Shown piece by piece: positions 7,910 through 15,564 of a stretch of 48,819 bases of DNA (positions within the stretch are counted from its first letter, which is position 1; each line of letters begins with the position of its first letter). The DNA is from RGIG995 sp045603745 (GTDB lineage: Bacteria; Bacillota; Clostridia; Oscillospirales; UBA644): NCBI GenBank assembly GCA_045603745.1, contig JAZUMQ010000001.1, positions 1-48,819 on the forward strand, read 5' to 3'. The notes under the pieces were generated by a model. The model saw only the letters and a program-made list of their open reading frames with translations, was not told the DNA's origin and did not search any database. A program made the translations under genes and the position numbers.

Positions 7910-8497
7910 GTGCTTGCGGAAAAGCGTAAGGAAATTTTTTCGATCCCCAATATTCTTTGTTACGTGCGCATTTTGTTGTTGCCGGTCTTTGCCGTTTTGT
8001 TTTGCATGAAGCAAGACGTTGCGGCGGCCGGGGTGGTTCTTCTGTCTGCCGCTACCGACGTGGTGGACGGAATTATTGCCCGCAAATTCCACATGGAGAC
8101 GGAGCTGGGAAAAATTCTTGACCCTCTGGCAGATAAACTGACCCAAGCAGTGATTTCCGGGTGTTTGTTGATTCGCTATCCCATCATGTGGATTCTGTTT
8201 ACCGTGATCATCGTAAAAGAGAGTTTTCAGGGCATCGGCGGACTTTTGTTATACCGCAAAATGAAGTCGATGCGTTCCTCCGAATGGTTCGGAAAGTTGT
8301 CAACCGCCTTTTTCTATGCGGTGATGGCGTATCTGGTGCTCTTTGCTCCCGAACCCTCCGGCGCTTGGTTCGTTGTGATTCCGGTTCTGGTCAGCACCGG
8401 GCTGATGGTTTTTGCGCTGGTCCGCTACGCGATTCGCTTTATTCAAGTCGTAACGGCGCTGAAAAACGGAAATGAAACCACCGCCACTGCAAAATAA
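7910..8497 (+). CDS. pgsA: CDP-alcohol phosphatidyltransferase (PgsA-like)
   Basis: A 195-residue membrane enzyme of the CDP-alcohol phosphatidyltransferase family. The family motif D-x2-D-G-x2-A-R-x8-G-x3-D-x3-D is visible as DVVDGIIARKF followed by GKILDPLADK, near residues 46-72. It is preceded by SIPNILCYVRIL, the usual start of PgsA. The reaction joins CDP-diacylglycerol to an alcohol, most likely glycerol-3-phosphate, giving phosphatidylglycerol phosphate. The start codon is GTG, set by AAGGAG about 8 bases upstream. Cardiolipin synthase of the same fold cannot be excluded. Confidence 0.85.
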   Translation: MLAEKRKEIFSIPNILCYVRILLLPVFAVLFCMKQDVAAAGVVLLSAATDVVDGIIARKFHMETELGKILDPLADKLTQAVISGCLLIRYPIMWILFTVIIVKESFQGIGGLLLYRKMKSMRSSEWFGKLSTAFFYAVMAYLVLFAPEPSGAWFVVIPVLVSTGLMVFALVRYAIRFIQVVTALKNGNETTATAK

Positions 8498-8504
8498 AAA
8501 ATAA

Positions 8505-8534
8505 GAGGGACTGAAAAACAGTCCCTCCTTTTGC
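8505..8534. terminator. Bidirectional terminator between pgsA and the M14 peptidase
   Basis: A perfect 9-base-pair stem (GAGGGACTG with CAGTCCCTC). T-rich sequence follows on both strands, so it can serve both convergent genes. Confidence 0.8.
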
Positions 8535-8610
8535 GAATAGGAAGCTAAAGAAAGAAAAAAAGATGCGTTTTATCGGCAAAAGAAAATCGTTGAGGCGGCT
8601 TTTTTTCTCT

Positions 8611-9885
8611 CTATTCCGCCAGTTCTCCGCCCAGCAGAAGAATCCCCAAATTATCTCGATAAATTTCGTTGAATTGGCTGATGGGCAAGGGGTTGACTCC
8701 CCGACCGCATTCGATGGTGTAGCCGGGGCGGTTCCAATTTTGGATAAACCAATCCTTATACCCCGCAAAGCCGGAAGAATAGGGCGTTTCTTCCACTGTA
8801 TAGCCGCTGACCTCCGAGAATTGCCGGGCGATCTGCAAAGAGTTTTCCGGCAGATAATTGAGATATTTCCAAAAGATAATTTCCCCTTGGGTATGGTAGG
8901 CAAGGATCAACCGGAAATTCTGCTGTTCCGTGAATTGTGCCATGGCTCTTGATTCCGGCGCAGACAGGGGAGAGGGGCCCACGAAATCCCGAGGACCGGG
9001 GCGGGTAAATCCTTGTTCGTATTTAATGCGTTTGGCTTCTTCCCAACCGGCGGGATAGTTCAGATTCAAATCCGTTCCCGCGATATTGGCTTTCCAGCCG
9101 TCGGGGAAAGGCAGATTCGTGTTTAAGGATTGTGCGGCGTTATATTCCCGGGATCCGGGGGCGTATTCTCCGGTTACTAAATCCACGCCGTCGGGGTTTA
9201 CCATGGGTACGATGACAAAGGTGGTTCGTTGCCACAGTTGACGTACGTCACTTCCCCCTAAAGAAATGCCCAAAGAATAGGCTCGACACATTTGTTCGGT
9301 GAATTTCATCAACACCGGTGTCGTGATCCATTCGTTGGCGTGATGGGAAGCGTTATATCCGACTTTGATCGGACCTTCTCCGAAGATCAGATAAGGAATC
9401 TGTTGACCGTTGACCGACCGGCCCACTACTCCCGTTCGCAGGAAGGGGTATCGCTTGGTTAAACCCTCAATGTTCCGGCGCAAGGTTTGGGACGTATAGG
9501 GAATGTTGGTCAAAACCACCGCGTCTCTCGACGGAATGATCACCCGTTGTCCGATCTGCAACGCGTTGGGGTTTAAGTCCGGATTTGCCGTTTCGATGGC
9601 GGAAACCGAGGTGTTATACCGCCTTGCAAGATCAAAAAAAGTATCTCCTTGCCGGATCAAATAGGTCTGATACCCCATAATATAAGGCTCTAATGCCGCC
9701 CATGTCCGAGGTCCAACCACACCGTCGGGAGAAAGCCCCACCGACCGCTGAAACCGTATTACCGCATTTTGGGTACGGGTGCCGAAAATTCCGTCCACCG
9801 TCCCCGAATTAAATCCCAACCGATTCAAAATTGCCTGCAAAAGGGAAACGTCCGGCCCTCGGGAATTTAATCTGATCGTGTCCAT
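8611..9885 (-). CDS. M14 peptidoglycan peptidase with PG-binding and LysM domains
   Basis: A 424-residue protein. Residues about 5-60 are a peptidoglycan-binding repeat (DVSLLQAILNRLGF, DGIFGTRTQNAV, GLSPDGVVGPRTW). Residues about 65-110 are a LysM domain (YLIRQGDTFFDLARRY, NALQIGQRVIIP). The rest is a zinc carboxypeptidase M14 domain: HHANEW gives the first His and Glu ligands, LAYHTQG the third His, and TIECGRG the catalytic Glu. This order matches gamma-D-glutamyl-meso-diaminopimelate peptidase I of spore-formers, which cleaves wall stem peptides. No signal peptide is seen, as in that enzyme. The ATG at 9885 is preferred (AGGAGGA, 6 bases) over upstream ATGs. Confidence 0.88.
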   Translation of the reverse strand: MDTIRLNSRGPDVSLLQAILNRLGFNSGTVDGIFGTRTQNAVIRFQRSVGLSPDGVVGPRTWAALEPYIMGYQTYLIRQGDTFFDLARRYNTSVSAIETANPDLNPNALQIGQRVIIPSRDAVVLTNIPYTSQTLRRNIEGLTKRYPFLRTGVVGRSVNGQQIPYLIFGEGPIKVGYNASHHANEWITTPVLMKFTEQMCRAYSLGISLGGSDVRQLWQRTTFVIVPMVNPDGVDLVTGEYAPGSREYNAAQSLNTNLPFPDGWKANIAGTDLNLNYPAGWEEAKRIKYEQGFTRPGPRDFVGPSPLSAPESRAMAQFTEQQNFRLILAYHTQGEIIFWKYLNYLPENSLQIARQFSEVSGYTVEETPYSSGFAGYKDWFIQNWNRPGYTIECGRGVNPLPISQFNEIYRDNLGILLLGGELAE

Positions 9886-9979
9886 CGTCATTCCTCCTAA
9901 ATTCATTTGTATTATGTTATGAGGGATTGTAGGAGATTTAGACTTTTATTTCAGAATTGAAAAAAAGAGGTGTTTCGTC

Positions 9980-10723
9980 TTGAATCTGTTTCACTATATT
10001 TTCGGTCATAGTTGTGTAATCTGCGGAAAAACCATTGATCCTTGGTGTTCCGAGGAAATTTGCGACGAATGCACCAAAGAGATCGCAAGGCGCAAATTGT
10101 GGATTCCTTTGGACGCTTTTGAGAGTGTCGTGTCTTTGTATTATTTTCAAGAACCCATGCGTGTCGGATTGCATCGGTTCAAATATGACGGAAAGAAAGC
10201 CTTTGGGGTCTATATGGGGCGGCAGTTGGCGGAGCGATACCGTCAGCGAGGAGATGTTGCTGACGTGGTAACCTGCGTTCCTCGGGCAGCGGACGGAAAA
10301 CCGCGTATGTATAATCAAAGCGCCGTGATCGCCAAGGTCGTTGCCAAAGAATTAAATCTTCCCTTTGATCCGAAGTTGTTGCGAAAGGAACGGGGAATCC
10401 GGACGCAGACCGAATGCGAAACCTCTTTGGAACGAGCGGAAAACGCCCGACAGGGGTATCGCAAGGGATCTTCCCGGCGGAAGATCAACGGTCAACAAAT
10501 TTTATTGGTGGACGATCTGTTCACTACCGGCGCAACGGCGTGGGCTTGCCACGACGTTTTGAAAGACGAAGGCGCTCAAGAATGTCTCGTGTATACGCTT
10601 CTTCGGAATCAGAGGGACCGATCCAAACCCTTCTTACTGAATTTTGATCGACAAACCACGCGCTTGAAATATGCTACTTTGTTAGAAATTCTACGACAAC
10701 CCCGACGCAAATTCGTACAATAA
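9980..10723 (+). CDS. comF: ComF family protein
   Basis: A 247-residue protein. The N-terminus has a four-cysteine zinc finger (CVICGK, then CDEC). The C-terminal half is a phosphoribosyltransferase fold with the PRPP-binding loop ILLVDDLFTTGAT. ComF is a cytoplasmic protein needed for DNA uptake in competent Gram-positive bacteria and may bridge the ComFA helicase and single-strand processing factors. It stands alone here, with no comFA beside it, so competence itself is not implied. It starts with TTG, placed by the AGAGGTG site just upstream. Confidence 0.85.
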   Translation: MNLFHYIFGHSCVICGKTIDPWCSEEICDECTKEIARRKLWIPLDAFESVVSLYYFQEPMRVGLHRFKYDGKKAFGVYMGRQLAERYRQRGDVADVVTCVPRAADGKPRMYNQSAVIAKVVAKELNLPFDPKLLRKERGIRTQTECETSLERAENARQGYRKGSSRRKINGQQILLVDDLFTTGATAWACHDVLKDEGAQECLVYTLLRNQRDRSKPFLLNFDRQTTRLKYATLLEILRQPRRKFVQ

Positions 10724-10740
10724 AAATATTTTTTTATGGT

Positions 10741-10766
10741 TCACAGGTATTAGCCTGTGATTTTTT
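10741..10766 (+). terminator. Terminator after comF
   Basis: A 7-base-pair stem (TCACAGG with CCTGTGA) followed by six Ts. Confidence 0.85.
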
Positions 10767-10844
10767 AATGCAAAATTCACCAGTAAAGGAATAATCTAAT
10801 ATGTTACTTGTCTGTAATATTCGTATTTTTAGTGTTATACTAAA

Positions 10845-10864
10845 CCTAAACTTATGAGTTTAGG
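10845..10864. promoter_or_regulatory. Palindrome overlapping the ribosome binding site of the XRE gene
   Basis: Perfect 8-base arms CCTAAACT and AGTTTAGG around TATG. It sits just after a TATACT element and its right arm includes the start of the TAGGAG ribosome binding site. It could be the operator of the regulator it precedes, or a hairpin masking its ribosome binding site. Confidence 0.5.
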
Positions 10865-10874
10865 AGTGAGGGGT

Positions 10875-11192
10875 ATGATTGACAAAAGAATCGGGATTCG
10901 CGTAAAAGAATGCAGAGAAAACTTAAATTTAACACAAGAAGAATTTGCAGAAAAAATTGGTGTTGGCTCAAATTATATTTCATTGATCGAACGGGGAGAA
11001 TCTTTTCCCCGCTACGAGGTTCTCATTGATCTGATCAACGGTTTGGAAACTTCCGCAGATTATATTTTTCAGGACGTGTTGACCCGCACGGCACAGTATA
11101 AGGCTTCCGAACTTTGGGAGAAAATTCAAGAGCTTCCCGCCGAAAAGCAGAATTGGATTTTAAAGTCCATAGAAAATATGGTAAATTCTTAA
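10875..11192 (+). CDS. Small XRE-family (Cro/CI-type) regulator
   Basis: A 105-residue protein. Residues 8-62 are an XRE helix-turn-helix: GIRVKECRENLNLTQEEFAEKIGV, then YISLIERGE and PRYEVLIDLINGL. The C-terminal 40 residues are a charged helix probably used for dimerisation. The start at 10875 follows TAGGAGTGAGGGG; an earlier in-frame ATG at 10854 lies inside the palindrome. It is a free-standing gene between comF and copA with no phage or toxin genes nearby. It may control itself through the palindrome; other targets are unknown. Confidence 0.85.
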   Translation: MIDKRIGIRVKECRENLNLTQEEFAEKIGVGSNYISLIERGESFPRYEVLIDLINGLETSADYIFQDVLTRTAQYKASELWEKIQELPAEKQNWILKSIENMVNS

Positions 11193-11214
11193 ATTGCAAA
11201 AAAATGATGATTTT

Positions 11215-11247
11215 TTGCCTCCGAAGTTTTCGGGGGCAAATTTTTTC
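11215..11247 (+). terminator. Terminator after the XRE gene
   Basis: An 11-base-pair stem (TTGCCTCCGAA with TTCGGGGGCAA, one G-T pair) followed by ATTTTTT. Confidence 0.85.
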
Positions 11248-11253
11248 AGAACT

Positions 11254-11269
11254 GTTAGCAACTGCTAAC
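11254..11269. repeat. Short palindrome upstream of copA
   Basis: GTTAGCA and TGCTAAC pair perfectly around AC, followed by five Ts. It lies 26 bases before the copA -35 box. It could be a regulator site or a second weak terminator. Confidence 0.4.
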
Positions 11270-11295
11270 TTTTTATGAAAAACGTGATTTTGCAC

Positions 11296-11324
11296 TTGTA
11301 TTTTTTCTTCGGGTATGCTATAAT
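11296..11324 (+). promoter_or_regulatory. copA promoter
   Basis: TTGTAT at 11296-11301, 17 bases, TATAAT at 11319-11324. No clear CopY or CsoR operator was recognised. Confidence 0.7.
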
Positions 11325-11376
11325 AAGGAAAAGGAAACCAGTTTTACGTTTAAAATTTTAGTTATGAGGAATCTCT

Positions 11377-13848
11377 ATGAAGAAGACTTATATCGTTACC
11401 GGAATGTCCTGCGCCGCCTGTTCTGCCCGGGTCGAGAAAGCCGCTGCGACCGTAAAAGGGATCGGCTCTGCTTCCGTGAACCTTGCCACCGGGAAACTGA
11501 CGGTGGAGCTGGGAACGGCGACGGAAGATGCGTTATTTTCCGCCGTACGTAAGGCAGGATATGGAATCCGCTATCCGGAAGAAGAAGCAAAACCGGAAAA
11601 AGATACCATGAAATTGCGACTGATTTTATCGGCGATTTTTGCGATACCCTTGTTTTATATTGCCATGGGACCTATGATCGGTCTGTGGGTTCCGTCGTAT
11701 TTTTCTCCCGACGGAAGTCCGGTGGGGTACGCCGTTTTGCAGTTGTGCCTTGCCTTGCCCTGCATGATCATCGGGGAATCTTTTTATCGCAAAGGAATTT
11801 CGGCGTTGTTCCGGGGACACCCCGATATGAACAGTTTGGTTGCGTTGGGTACCCTTGCCGGGTTTACCGCAAGCGTCTGGACTCTTGTCCGGATCTTGCA
11901 AGGAGATCTGCACGCCGTTCATCACGGATTGTATTTTGAATCGGTGGGTGTGATCTTGACCTTGGTGACCTTGGGAAAAACCATGGAAGCCCGGTCGAAA
12001 AAGAAAACCTTTGCGGCGATCCGTGCCTTGACCGCTTTGGCACCCCAGACCGCCTTCGTGGAGAGAGACGGCGAGGTGGTGGAGATCCCCATCGAAGATC
12101 TTCACGCCGGACAGATTGCAATCGTTCGTCCCGGAGGGCGGATTCCTGCCGACGGCACCGTGGTTTCCGGAACGGCGGCGGTGGACGAATCTATGCTGAC
12201 CGGAGAATCCATACCCGTGGAAAAGGGTGTGGGGGATACGGTATGGGCGGCAACCATCAACACCAACGGAGAACTGCGTTTACAGGTTTCCAAAACCGGA
12301 GGAGAGACCCTCTTATCCGGGGTGATCCGCATGGTGGAAGACGCCCAAGGCAACAAAGCCCCGGTGGCGCGGTTGGCAGACAAAATTTCCGGAATTTTCG
12401 TGCCGGTGGTTCTTGCCATTGCGTTGATTTCTTCCCTTGTTTGGGGTCTTGCCGGGAAAGACCCGGAATTCGTGTTGAATATTTTCGTTTCGGTTTTGGT
12501 TATCGCTTGTCCTTGCGCCTTGGGATTGGCGACCCCCACCGCCATTTTGGTGGGAACCGGAAAGGGTGCGTCCAACGGCATTTTGATCAAGGGTGGCGAC
12601 GTATTGGAAAAGACCCACCAAGTAGACACGGTGGTTTTTGACAAGACCGGAACCCTGACCGAGGGACACCCCCAAGTGACCGACCTGATTCCCGAAGGGG
12701 GACAAAACGAAACCGAACTGCTTTATTTCGCCGCTTGTGCGGAACGATCTTCGGAACACCCCCTGGCGTCGGGAATCGTCCGCGCCGCAGAAGAACGAAA
12801 CGTTGCCTTGACCGACCCTGCGTCCTTTGAAGCCTTTGGCGGGTTTGGGTTGAAGTCGGTGGTGGACGGTCAGACGATTTGCATCGGAAACGCCAAGTTG
12901 ATGAGCGAATTTTTGACTCTGTCGCCCCATATGACTACCACCGCGGAATCTTTGGGCGCGGAAGGGAAGACCCCGGTTTTCGTTGCGAAAAACAACGAGT
13001 TGTTGGGAATAATCGCCTTAGCAGATCGGGAACGTCCCGAAAGTGTTCAGGCGGTGTCGATGCTGAAAAAAGAGGGGATCAAGGTGGTTATGCTTACGGG
13101 AGACCGGAAGGTCACCGCCCATGCCATCGCCGCCCGGTTGGGTATTGACGAAGTGGAAGCGGAAGTGTTGCCCCAGGAAAAACACGCCGTGATCCGCAAA
13201 TTGAAAGAATCCGGTCGTACCGTCGCCATGGTGGGCGACGGCATCAACGACGCCCCCGCCTTAGCGGAGGCCGACGTGGGAATCGCCATCGGTTCGGGAA
13301 CCGACGTCGCGATCGATTCTGCCGATTTGGTGCTGATGAAAAACGACCCGAGAGGCGTTTCTTCCGCCCTTCGCCTTTCCCGGGCGACCATGCGGAATAT
13401 TAAGCAAAATCTCTTTTGGGCGTTTGCCTATAATACGGCGGGAATCCCTGCGGCGGCTGGACTTTTGACCCTGTTCGGCGGCCCGCTTTTGAATCCTATG
13501 ATCGGGGCGGCGGCAATGTCTTTGTCCTCGGTCTGCGTGGTGGGAAATGCTCTGCGCCTCAATCGACTGAAATTGACGTTCCCCATTTCCCCCTGTTCCG
13601 ATTCTTGTGAAATTCAAATCAAAAAGGAGAATAAAACCATGAAAACTACGACTTTAATCGTTCCCGATATGATGTGCGGCCATTGTGAAAAAACCATTCG
13701 CACCGCTCTCTCTGCGCTGGAAGGTGTGGGCGACATCGCCGTTGACCTGACCAAAAAGACCGTCGCCGTCAACCATGATGATGCGGTCACTCCTCAAATG
13801 CTTTTAGACACCGTCGCCGCCGAAGACTTCCACCCGGAACTTCAATAA
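11377..13848 (+). CDS. copA: Copper-exporting P1B-type ATPase with C-terminal CopZ-like domain
   Basis: An 823-residue membrane pump exporting Cu(I) by ATP hydrolysis. In order: heavy-metal-binding domain (GMSCAACSARVEKA, residues 9-22); membrane helices; actuator loop TGES; the CPCALGLATP metal-channel motif; phosphorylation motif DKTGTLT; hinge GDGINDAPALAEADVG; final helices. After residue 745 the frame continues without a stop through SPCSDSCEIQIKKENKT into a second complete metal-binding domain with MMCGHCEKT (residues 755-823). That domain equals a free CopZ chaperone and is preceded by AAAAAGGAG and an in-frame ATG at 13639, so it may also be made alone. A C-terminal chaperone domain is unusual for CopA. 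Confidence 0.93.
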   Translation: MKKTYIVTGMSCAACSARVEKAAATVKGIGSASVNLATGKLTVELGTATEDALFSAVRKAGYGIRYPEEEAKPEKDTMKLRLILSAIFAIPLFYIAMGPMIGLWVPSYFSPDGSPVGYAVLQLCLALPCMIIGESFYRKGISALFRGHPDMNSLVALGTLAGFTASVWTLVRILQGDLHAVHHGLYFESVGVILTLVTLGKTMEARSKKKTFAAIRALTALAPQTAFVERDGEVVEIPIEDLHAGQIAIVRPGGRIPADGTVVSGTAAVDESMLTGESIPVEKGVGDTVWAATINTNGELRLQVSKTGGETLLSGVIRMVEDAQGNKAPVARLADKISGIFVPVVLAIALISSLVWGLAGKDPEFVLNIFVSVLVIACPCALGLATPTAILVGTGKGASNGILIKGGDVLEKTHQVDTVVFDKTGTLTEGHPQVTDLIPEGGQNETELLYFAACAERSSEHPLASGIVRAAEERNVALTDPASFEAFGGFGLKSVVDGQTICIGNAKLMSEFLTLSPHMTTTAESLGAEGKTPVFVAKNNELLGIIALADRERPESVQAVSMLKKEGIKVVMLTGDRKVTAHAIAARLGIDEVEAEVLPQEKHAVIRKLKESGRTVAMVGDGINDAPALAEADVGIAIGSGTDVAIDSADLVLMKNDPRGVSSALRLSRATMRNIKQNLFWAFAYNTAGIPAAAGLLTLFGGPLLNPMIGAAAMSLSSVCVVGNALRLNRLKLTFPISPCSDSCEIQIKKENKTMKTTTLIVPDMMCGHCEKTIRTALSALEGVGDIAVDLTKKTVAVNHDDAVTPQMLLDTVAAEDFHPELQ
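13639..13848 (+). CDS. copZ: CopZ-like copper chaperone, possible internal translation product
   Basis: 69 codons in the same frame as the end of copA, starting at an ATG with AAAAAGGAG 8-9 bases upstream. The product would be a complete ferredoxin-like heavy-metal domain: a beta strand, MMCGHCEKTIRTAL with two metal-binding cysteines, and a C-terminal strand and helix. This is the normal size and content of CopZ, which hands Cu(I) to CopA. In related bacteria copZ is usually a separate gene just after copA. Here no stop codon separates them, so both a fusion and a free form are possible. Confidence 0.55.
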   Translation: MKTTTLIVPDMMCGHCEKTIRTALSALEGVGDIAVDLTKKTVAVNHDDAVTPQMLLDTVAAEDFHPELQ

Positions 13849-13855
13849 AAAAACA

Positions 13856-13884
13856 ACGCCGTCCGAAATTCGGACGGCGTATTT
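13856..13884. terminator. Terminator-like hairpin after copA
   Basis: A perfect 10-base-pair stem (ACGCCGTCCG with CGGACGGCGT, loop AAATT). The trailing sequence is only weakly T-rich on the plus strand. It could serve both copA and the convergent DUF4230 operon. Confidence 0.65.
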
Positions 13885-13900
13885 ATATCTGGTTGATTGC

Positions 13901-13989
13901 TTACAATCCCGCAATTAGTTTTGCTTTAATTTCCGCAAATTCTTCTTCCGTAAGAACCCCGGCATCTAACAAATCTTTTGCTTCTCTTA
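13901..13989 (-). pseudogene. SHOCT-like C-terminal tail in the -1 frame of the preceding gene
   Basis: Just past the stop of the second DUF4230 gene, the -1 frame stays open and encodes RIREAKDLLDAGVLTEEEF followed by AEIKAKLIAGL and a stop (TAA at 13901-13903). This is a near-textbook SHOCT motif, a short helical module usually found at protein C-termini. No ribosome binding site precedes it. A GTG in this frame lies about 20 bases before the DUF4230 stop but looks weak. It is either a domain lost by a one-base frameshift, a product of -1 frameshifting, or a sequencing error. Confidence 0.55.
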
Positions 13990-14583
13990 TTCTTTGACAG
14001 TTATCCACTCGATTTGGTATTCGATACCTGACAATTCTCCCATCTTGTTTATGTAGTTTTCGATAAGGTCTTTTGCTCGTTCTTCTGCGGATTTCAATAG
14101 TCCGGAGTTTGCGTTGACTGTTTCTTCCATTTTCCCTTGTGCGTTGTTGATGGCGGATAGTTGATCTTCATCGGTGATTTTATTTTTATTAAAGAATGAG
14201 TCTTCCGAAATATAGCAGGAGTCTTCTGTGAGACTTTTTTGATCAAATCCAATGCTCAAAACTTCTGCGTTAGGGATGGAAACTTTTACTTTGTTTTCGT
14301 TGATTTCAATCTGAACTTTCTCCATGTTGATTCCGACTTTTGCAACTCCGGTGTATTCGACCCAGAATTCGCGGGCAGTTTCACCCCAATGGGAAATGCC
14401 TGTTCCGGCTTCTTTTTTGGATCTTGCGACGTTGTGATATTTACATTCCAACGTAGCTAAATTACAAATAGAACGTATTTGCACGATGTCCGGTTCTTTA
14501 ATCTCTTTTTCTTCTTTTTTGCAACCACAGAGAAGGATAATGGGTAATAAGATTGTTATAATAAGCGGAATGATTTTTTTCAT
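13987..14583 (-). CDS. DUF4230-like lipoprotein
   Basis: A 198-residue predicted lipoprotein: a hydrophobic N-terminus ending ILLCGC, so Cys20 is likely lipidated. The body resembles the upstream protein in plan: an early strand with a central segment of the type FWVEYTGVAKVGINMEKV, strands rich in K-V-x-I-x-x-P, and a C-terminal helix ending in a short strand. I assign both to the DUF4230 family from this pattern. Function is unknown. It starts 5 bases after the upstream gene and so is translated from the same message. A SHOCT-like tail follows in the -1 frame. Confidence 0.7.
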   Translation of the reverse strand: MKKIIPLIITILLPIILLCGCKKEEKEIKEPDIVQIRSICNLATLECKYHNVARSKKEAGTGISHWGETAREFWVEYTGVAKVGINMEKVQIEINENKVKVSIPNAEVLSIGFDQKSLTEDSCYISEDSFFNKNKITDEDQLSAINNAQGKMEETVNANSGLLKSAEERAKDLIENYINKMGELSGIEYQIEWITVKE

Positions 14584-14588
14584 ATTTT

Positions 14589-15230
14589 TTAACCTCCGTA
14601 AACAACTTCAAGTTTGTATTCGCTGTCAACTGCGTTCAGCCAAGGTTTGAATAGTGCTTCGACGGTAGAGATTGCGTTCGTTTTTGCGGCATCTTTGATT
14701 ACGGTATCTTGTTCTAATCTCTGTTTTAAATCATTGAGGCAAAATTGATATGCTTCTAACGTAACGGTTTCTGTTTCGTATTTATCTTTCATATAGATAA
14801 AGTGCATATGATCGTTATCCATTACAACATCGTAATTTTGGATTTCAACGGCAGGAACAACAATTTTAATTTCTTTTGTATCTTCCTTAATATCAAAGGT
14901 GATTTTATTAAAATCAATTCCGGCAGTAACAATTCCTTCATAGGCAACGTAGAATTTTGTCTTTTTTCCGTCGTCGGTTTTACGTTCTGCGACGGCATTG
15001 TAGATGTATTCTGCGGTTCCCAATTCACTAATTTCCAAAACTTCTTTAAGAGAGGATTCGGATATAGTGGTAAGTTGTCCTTCCTTGTTTGTTGCACCGA
15101 TGATGAGTGCTCCGACTCCGATTAAGACAACTAACGACAGGGCGAGAATGATGATTGTTTGCCACTTCATTCCTTTGAAAATGTCAAGAATTTTTGCAAA
15201 CAGTTTTTGAAATAGGTTTTTTTCTTCCAT
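14589..15230 (-). CDS. DUF4230-like membrane-anchored protein
   Basis: A 213-residue protein. A charged cytoplasmic N-terminus (residues 1-25) is followed by one transmembrane helix (about 28-47, IIILALSLVVLIGVGALIIG). The rest is an extracytoplasmic domain with FYVAYEGIVTAGIDFNKI, IKIVVPAVEI and a long C-terminal helix. This matches what I know of DUF4230 proteins, which have no established role. The start at 15230 is chosen because AGGAGAAAC precedes it; the frame is open further upstream but that stretch is the structured leader. It is the first gene of a two-gene operon with a long RNA leader. Confidence 0.75.
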   Translation of the reverse strand: MEEKNLFQKLFAKILDIFKGMKWQTIIILALSLVVLIGVGALIIGATNKEGQLTTISESSLKEVLEISELGTAEYIYNAVAERKTDDGKKTKFYVAYEGIVTAGIDFNKITFDIKEDTKEIKIVVPAVEIQNYDVVMDNDHMHFIYMKDKYETETVTLEAYQFCLNDLKQRLEQDTVIKDAAKTNAISTVEALFKPWLNAVDSEYKLEVVYGG

Positions 15231-15273
15231 GATGTTTCTCCTTTTTGGTTTTTTACAGCCTTTGTAATTTTCG

Positions 15274-15455
15274 CGAGGGGATTTTTTGCACAAAAAAAGT
15301 GCAGCCAACAAGGGCTGCACCGAAAAAGTGTAATCCCTCGTTGCTGCTAAACAATTTCGAAACCGTGTATTACGGATACGCGAAAGAGAGAGAAAACACC
15401 TTTTTCCAAGATATTTTCTCCGTAACACACGTTTTTTATGAAATTGTTTAGCAAG
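15274..15455 (-). ncRNA. Structured leader RNA ending in a terminator, upstream of the DUF4230 pair
   Basis: Read leftward from the promoter, the predicted transcript begins at about 15452 exactly at the 5' arm of a long hairpin. A 13-pair stem joins 15439-15451 with 15348-15360. A second 13-pair stem joins 15419-15431 with 15363-15375 (one G-U pair). An inner stem is formed by GAGAAAATA and TGTTTTCTC. After this come a terminator hairpin with seven Us (15291-15320) and outer arms that enclose it (15332-15340 with 15274-15283, one bulge). No T-box, TPP or other riboswitch signature was recognised. It could be an attenuator or riboswitch for the DUF4230 genes, or a small RNA of about 160 nt. 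Confidence 0.7.
15291..15320 (-). terminator. Terminator inside the DUF4230 leader
   Basis: An 8-base-pair stem, GTGCAGCC with GGCTGCAC, followed on the minus strand by seven Ts. It lies about 60 bases before the start codon at 15230, so it would stop transcripts before the gene unless overridden. Confidence 0.85.
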
Positions 15456-15458
15456 AAT

Positions 15459-15487
15459 ATTATATCATTTTATCCTTAGCTTGTCAA
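15459..15487 (-). promoter_or_regulatory. Consensus promoter of the structured leader and DUF4230 operon
   Basis: On the minus strand, TTGACA (15487-15482), a 17-base spacer, and TATAAT (15464-15459). This is a perfect match to the housekeeping consensus and sets the start point near 15452. Confidence 0.85.
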
Positions 15488-15523
15488 TACTTGTCGAAAA
15501 ATGACGAAGAAAAAGGAGTAAAA

Positions 15524-15550
15524 AAATCCTTCTCGGAAAGAGAAGGATTT
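15524..15550 (-). terminator. Terminator after the Ser/Thr-rich lipoprotein
   Basis: A perfect 11-base-pair stem (AAATCCTTCTC with GAGAAGGATTT, 5-base loop) followed on the minus strand by four more Ts. Confidence 0.88.
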
Positions 15551-15564
15551 AATATTCTATTCAA

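Noticed and set aside
15274..15455. T-box riboswitch or transposon-derived MITE as explanation of the DUF4230 leader
   Set aside because: No T-box sequence (AGGGUGGNACC) is present, and the hairpin begins exactly at the predicted transcript start, which fits an RNA leader better than a random insertion; the MITE option remains weakly possible.
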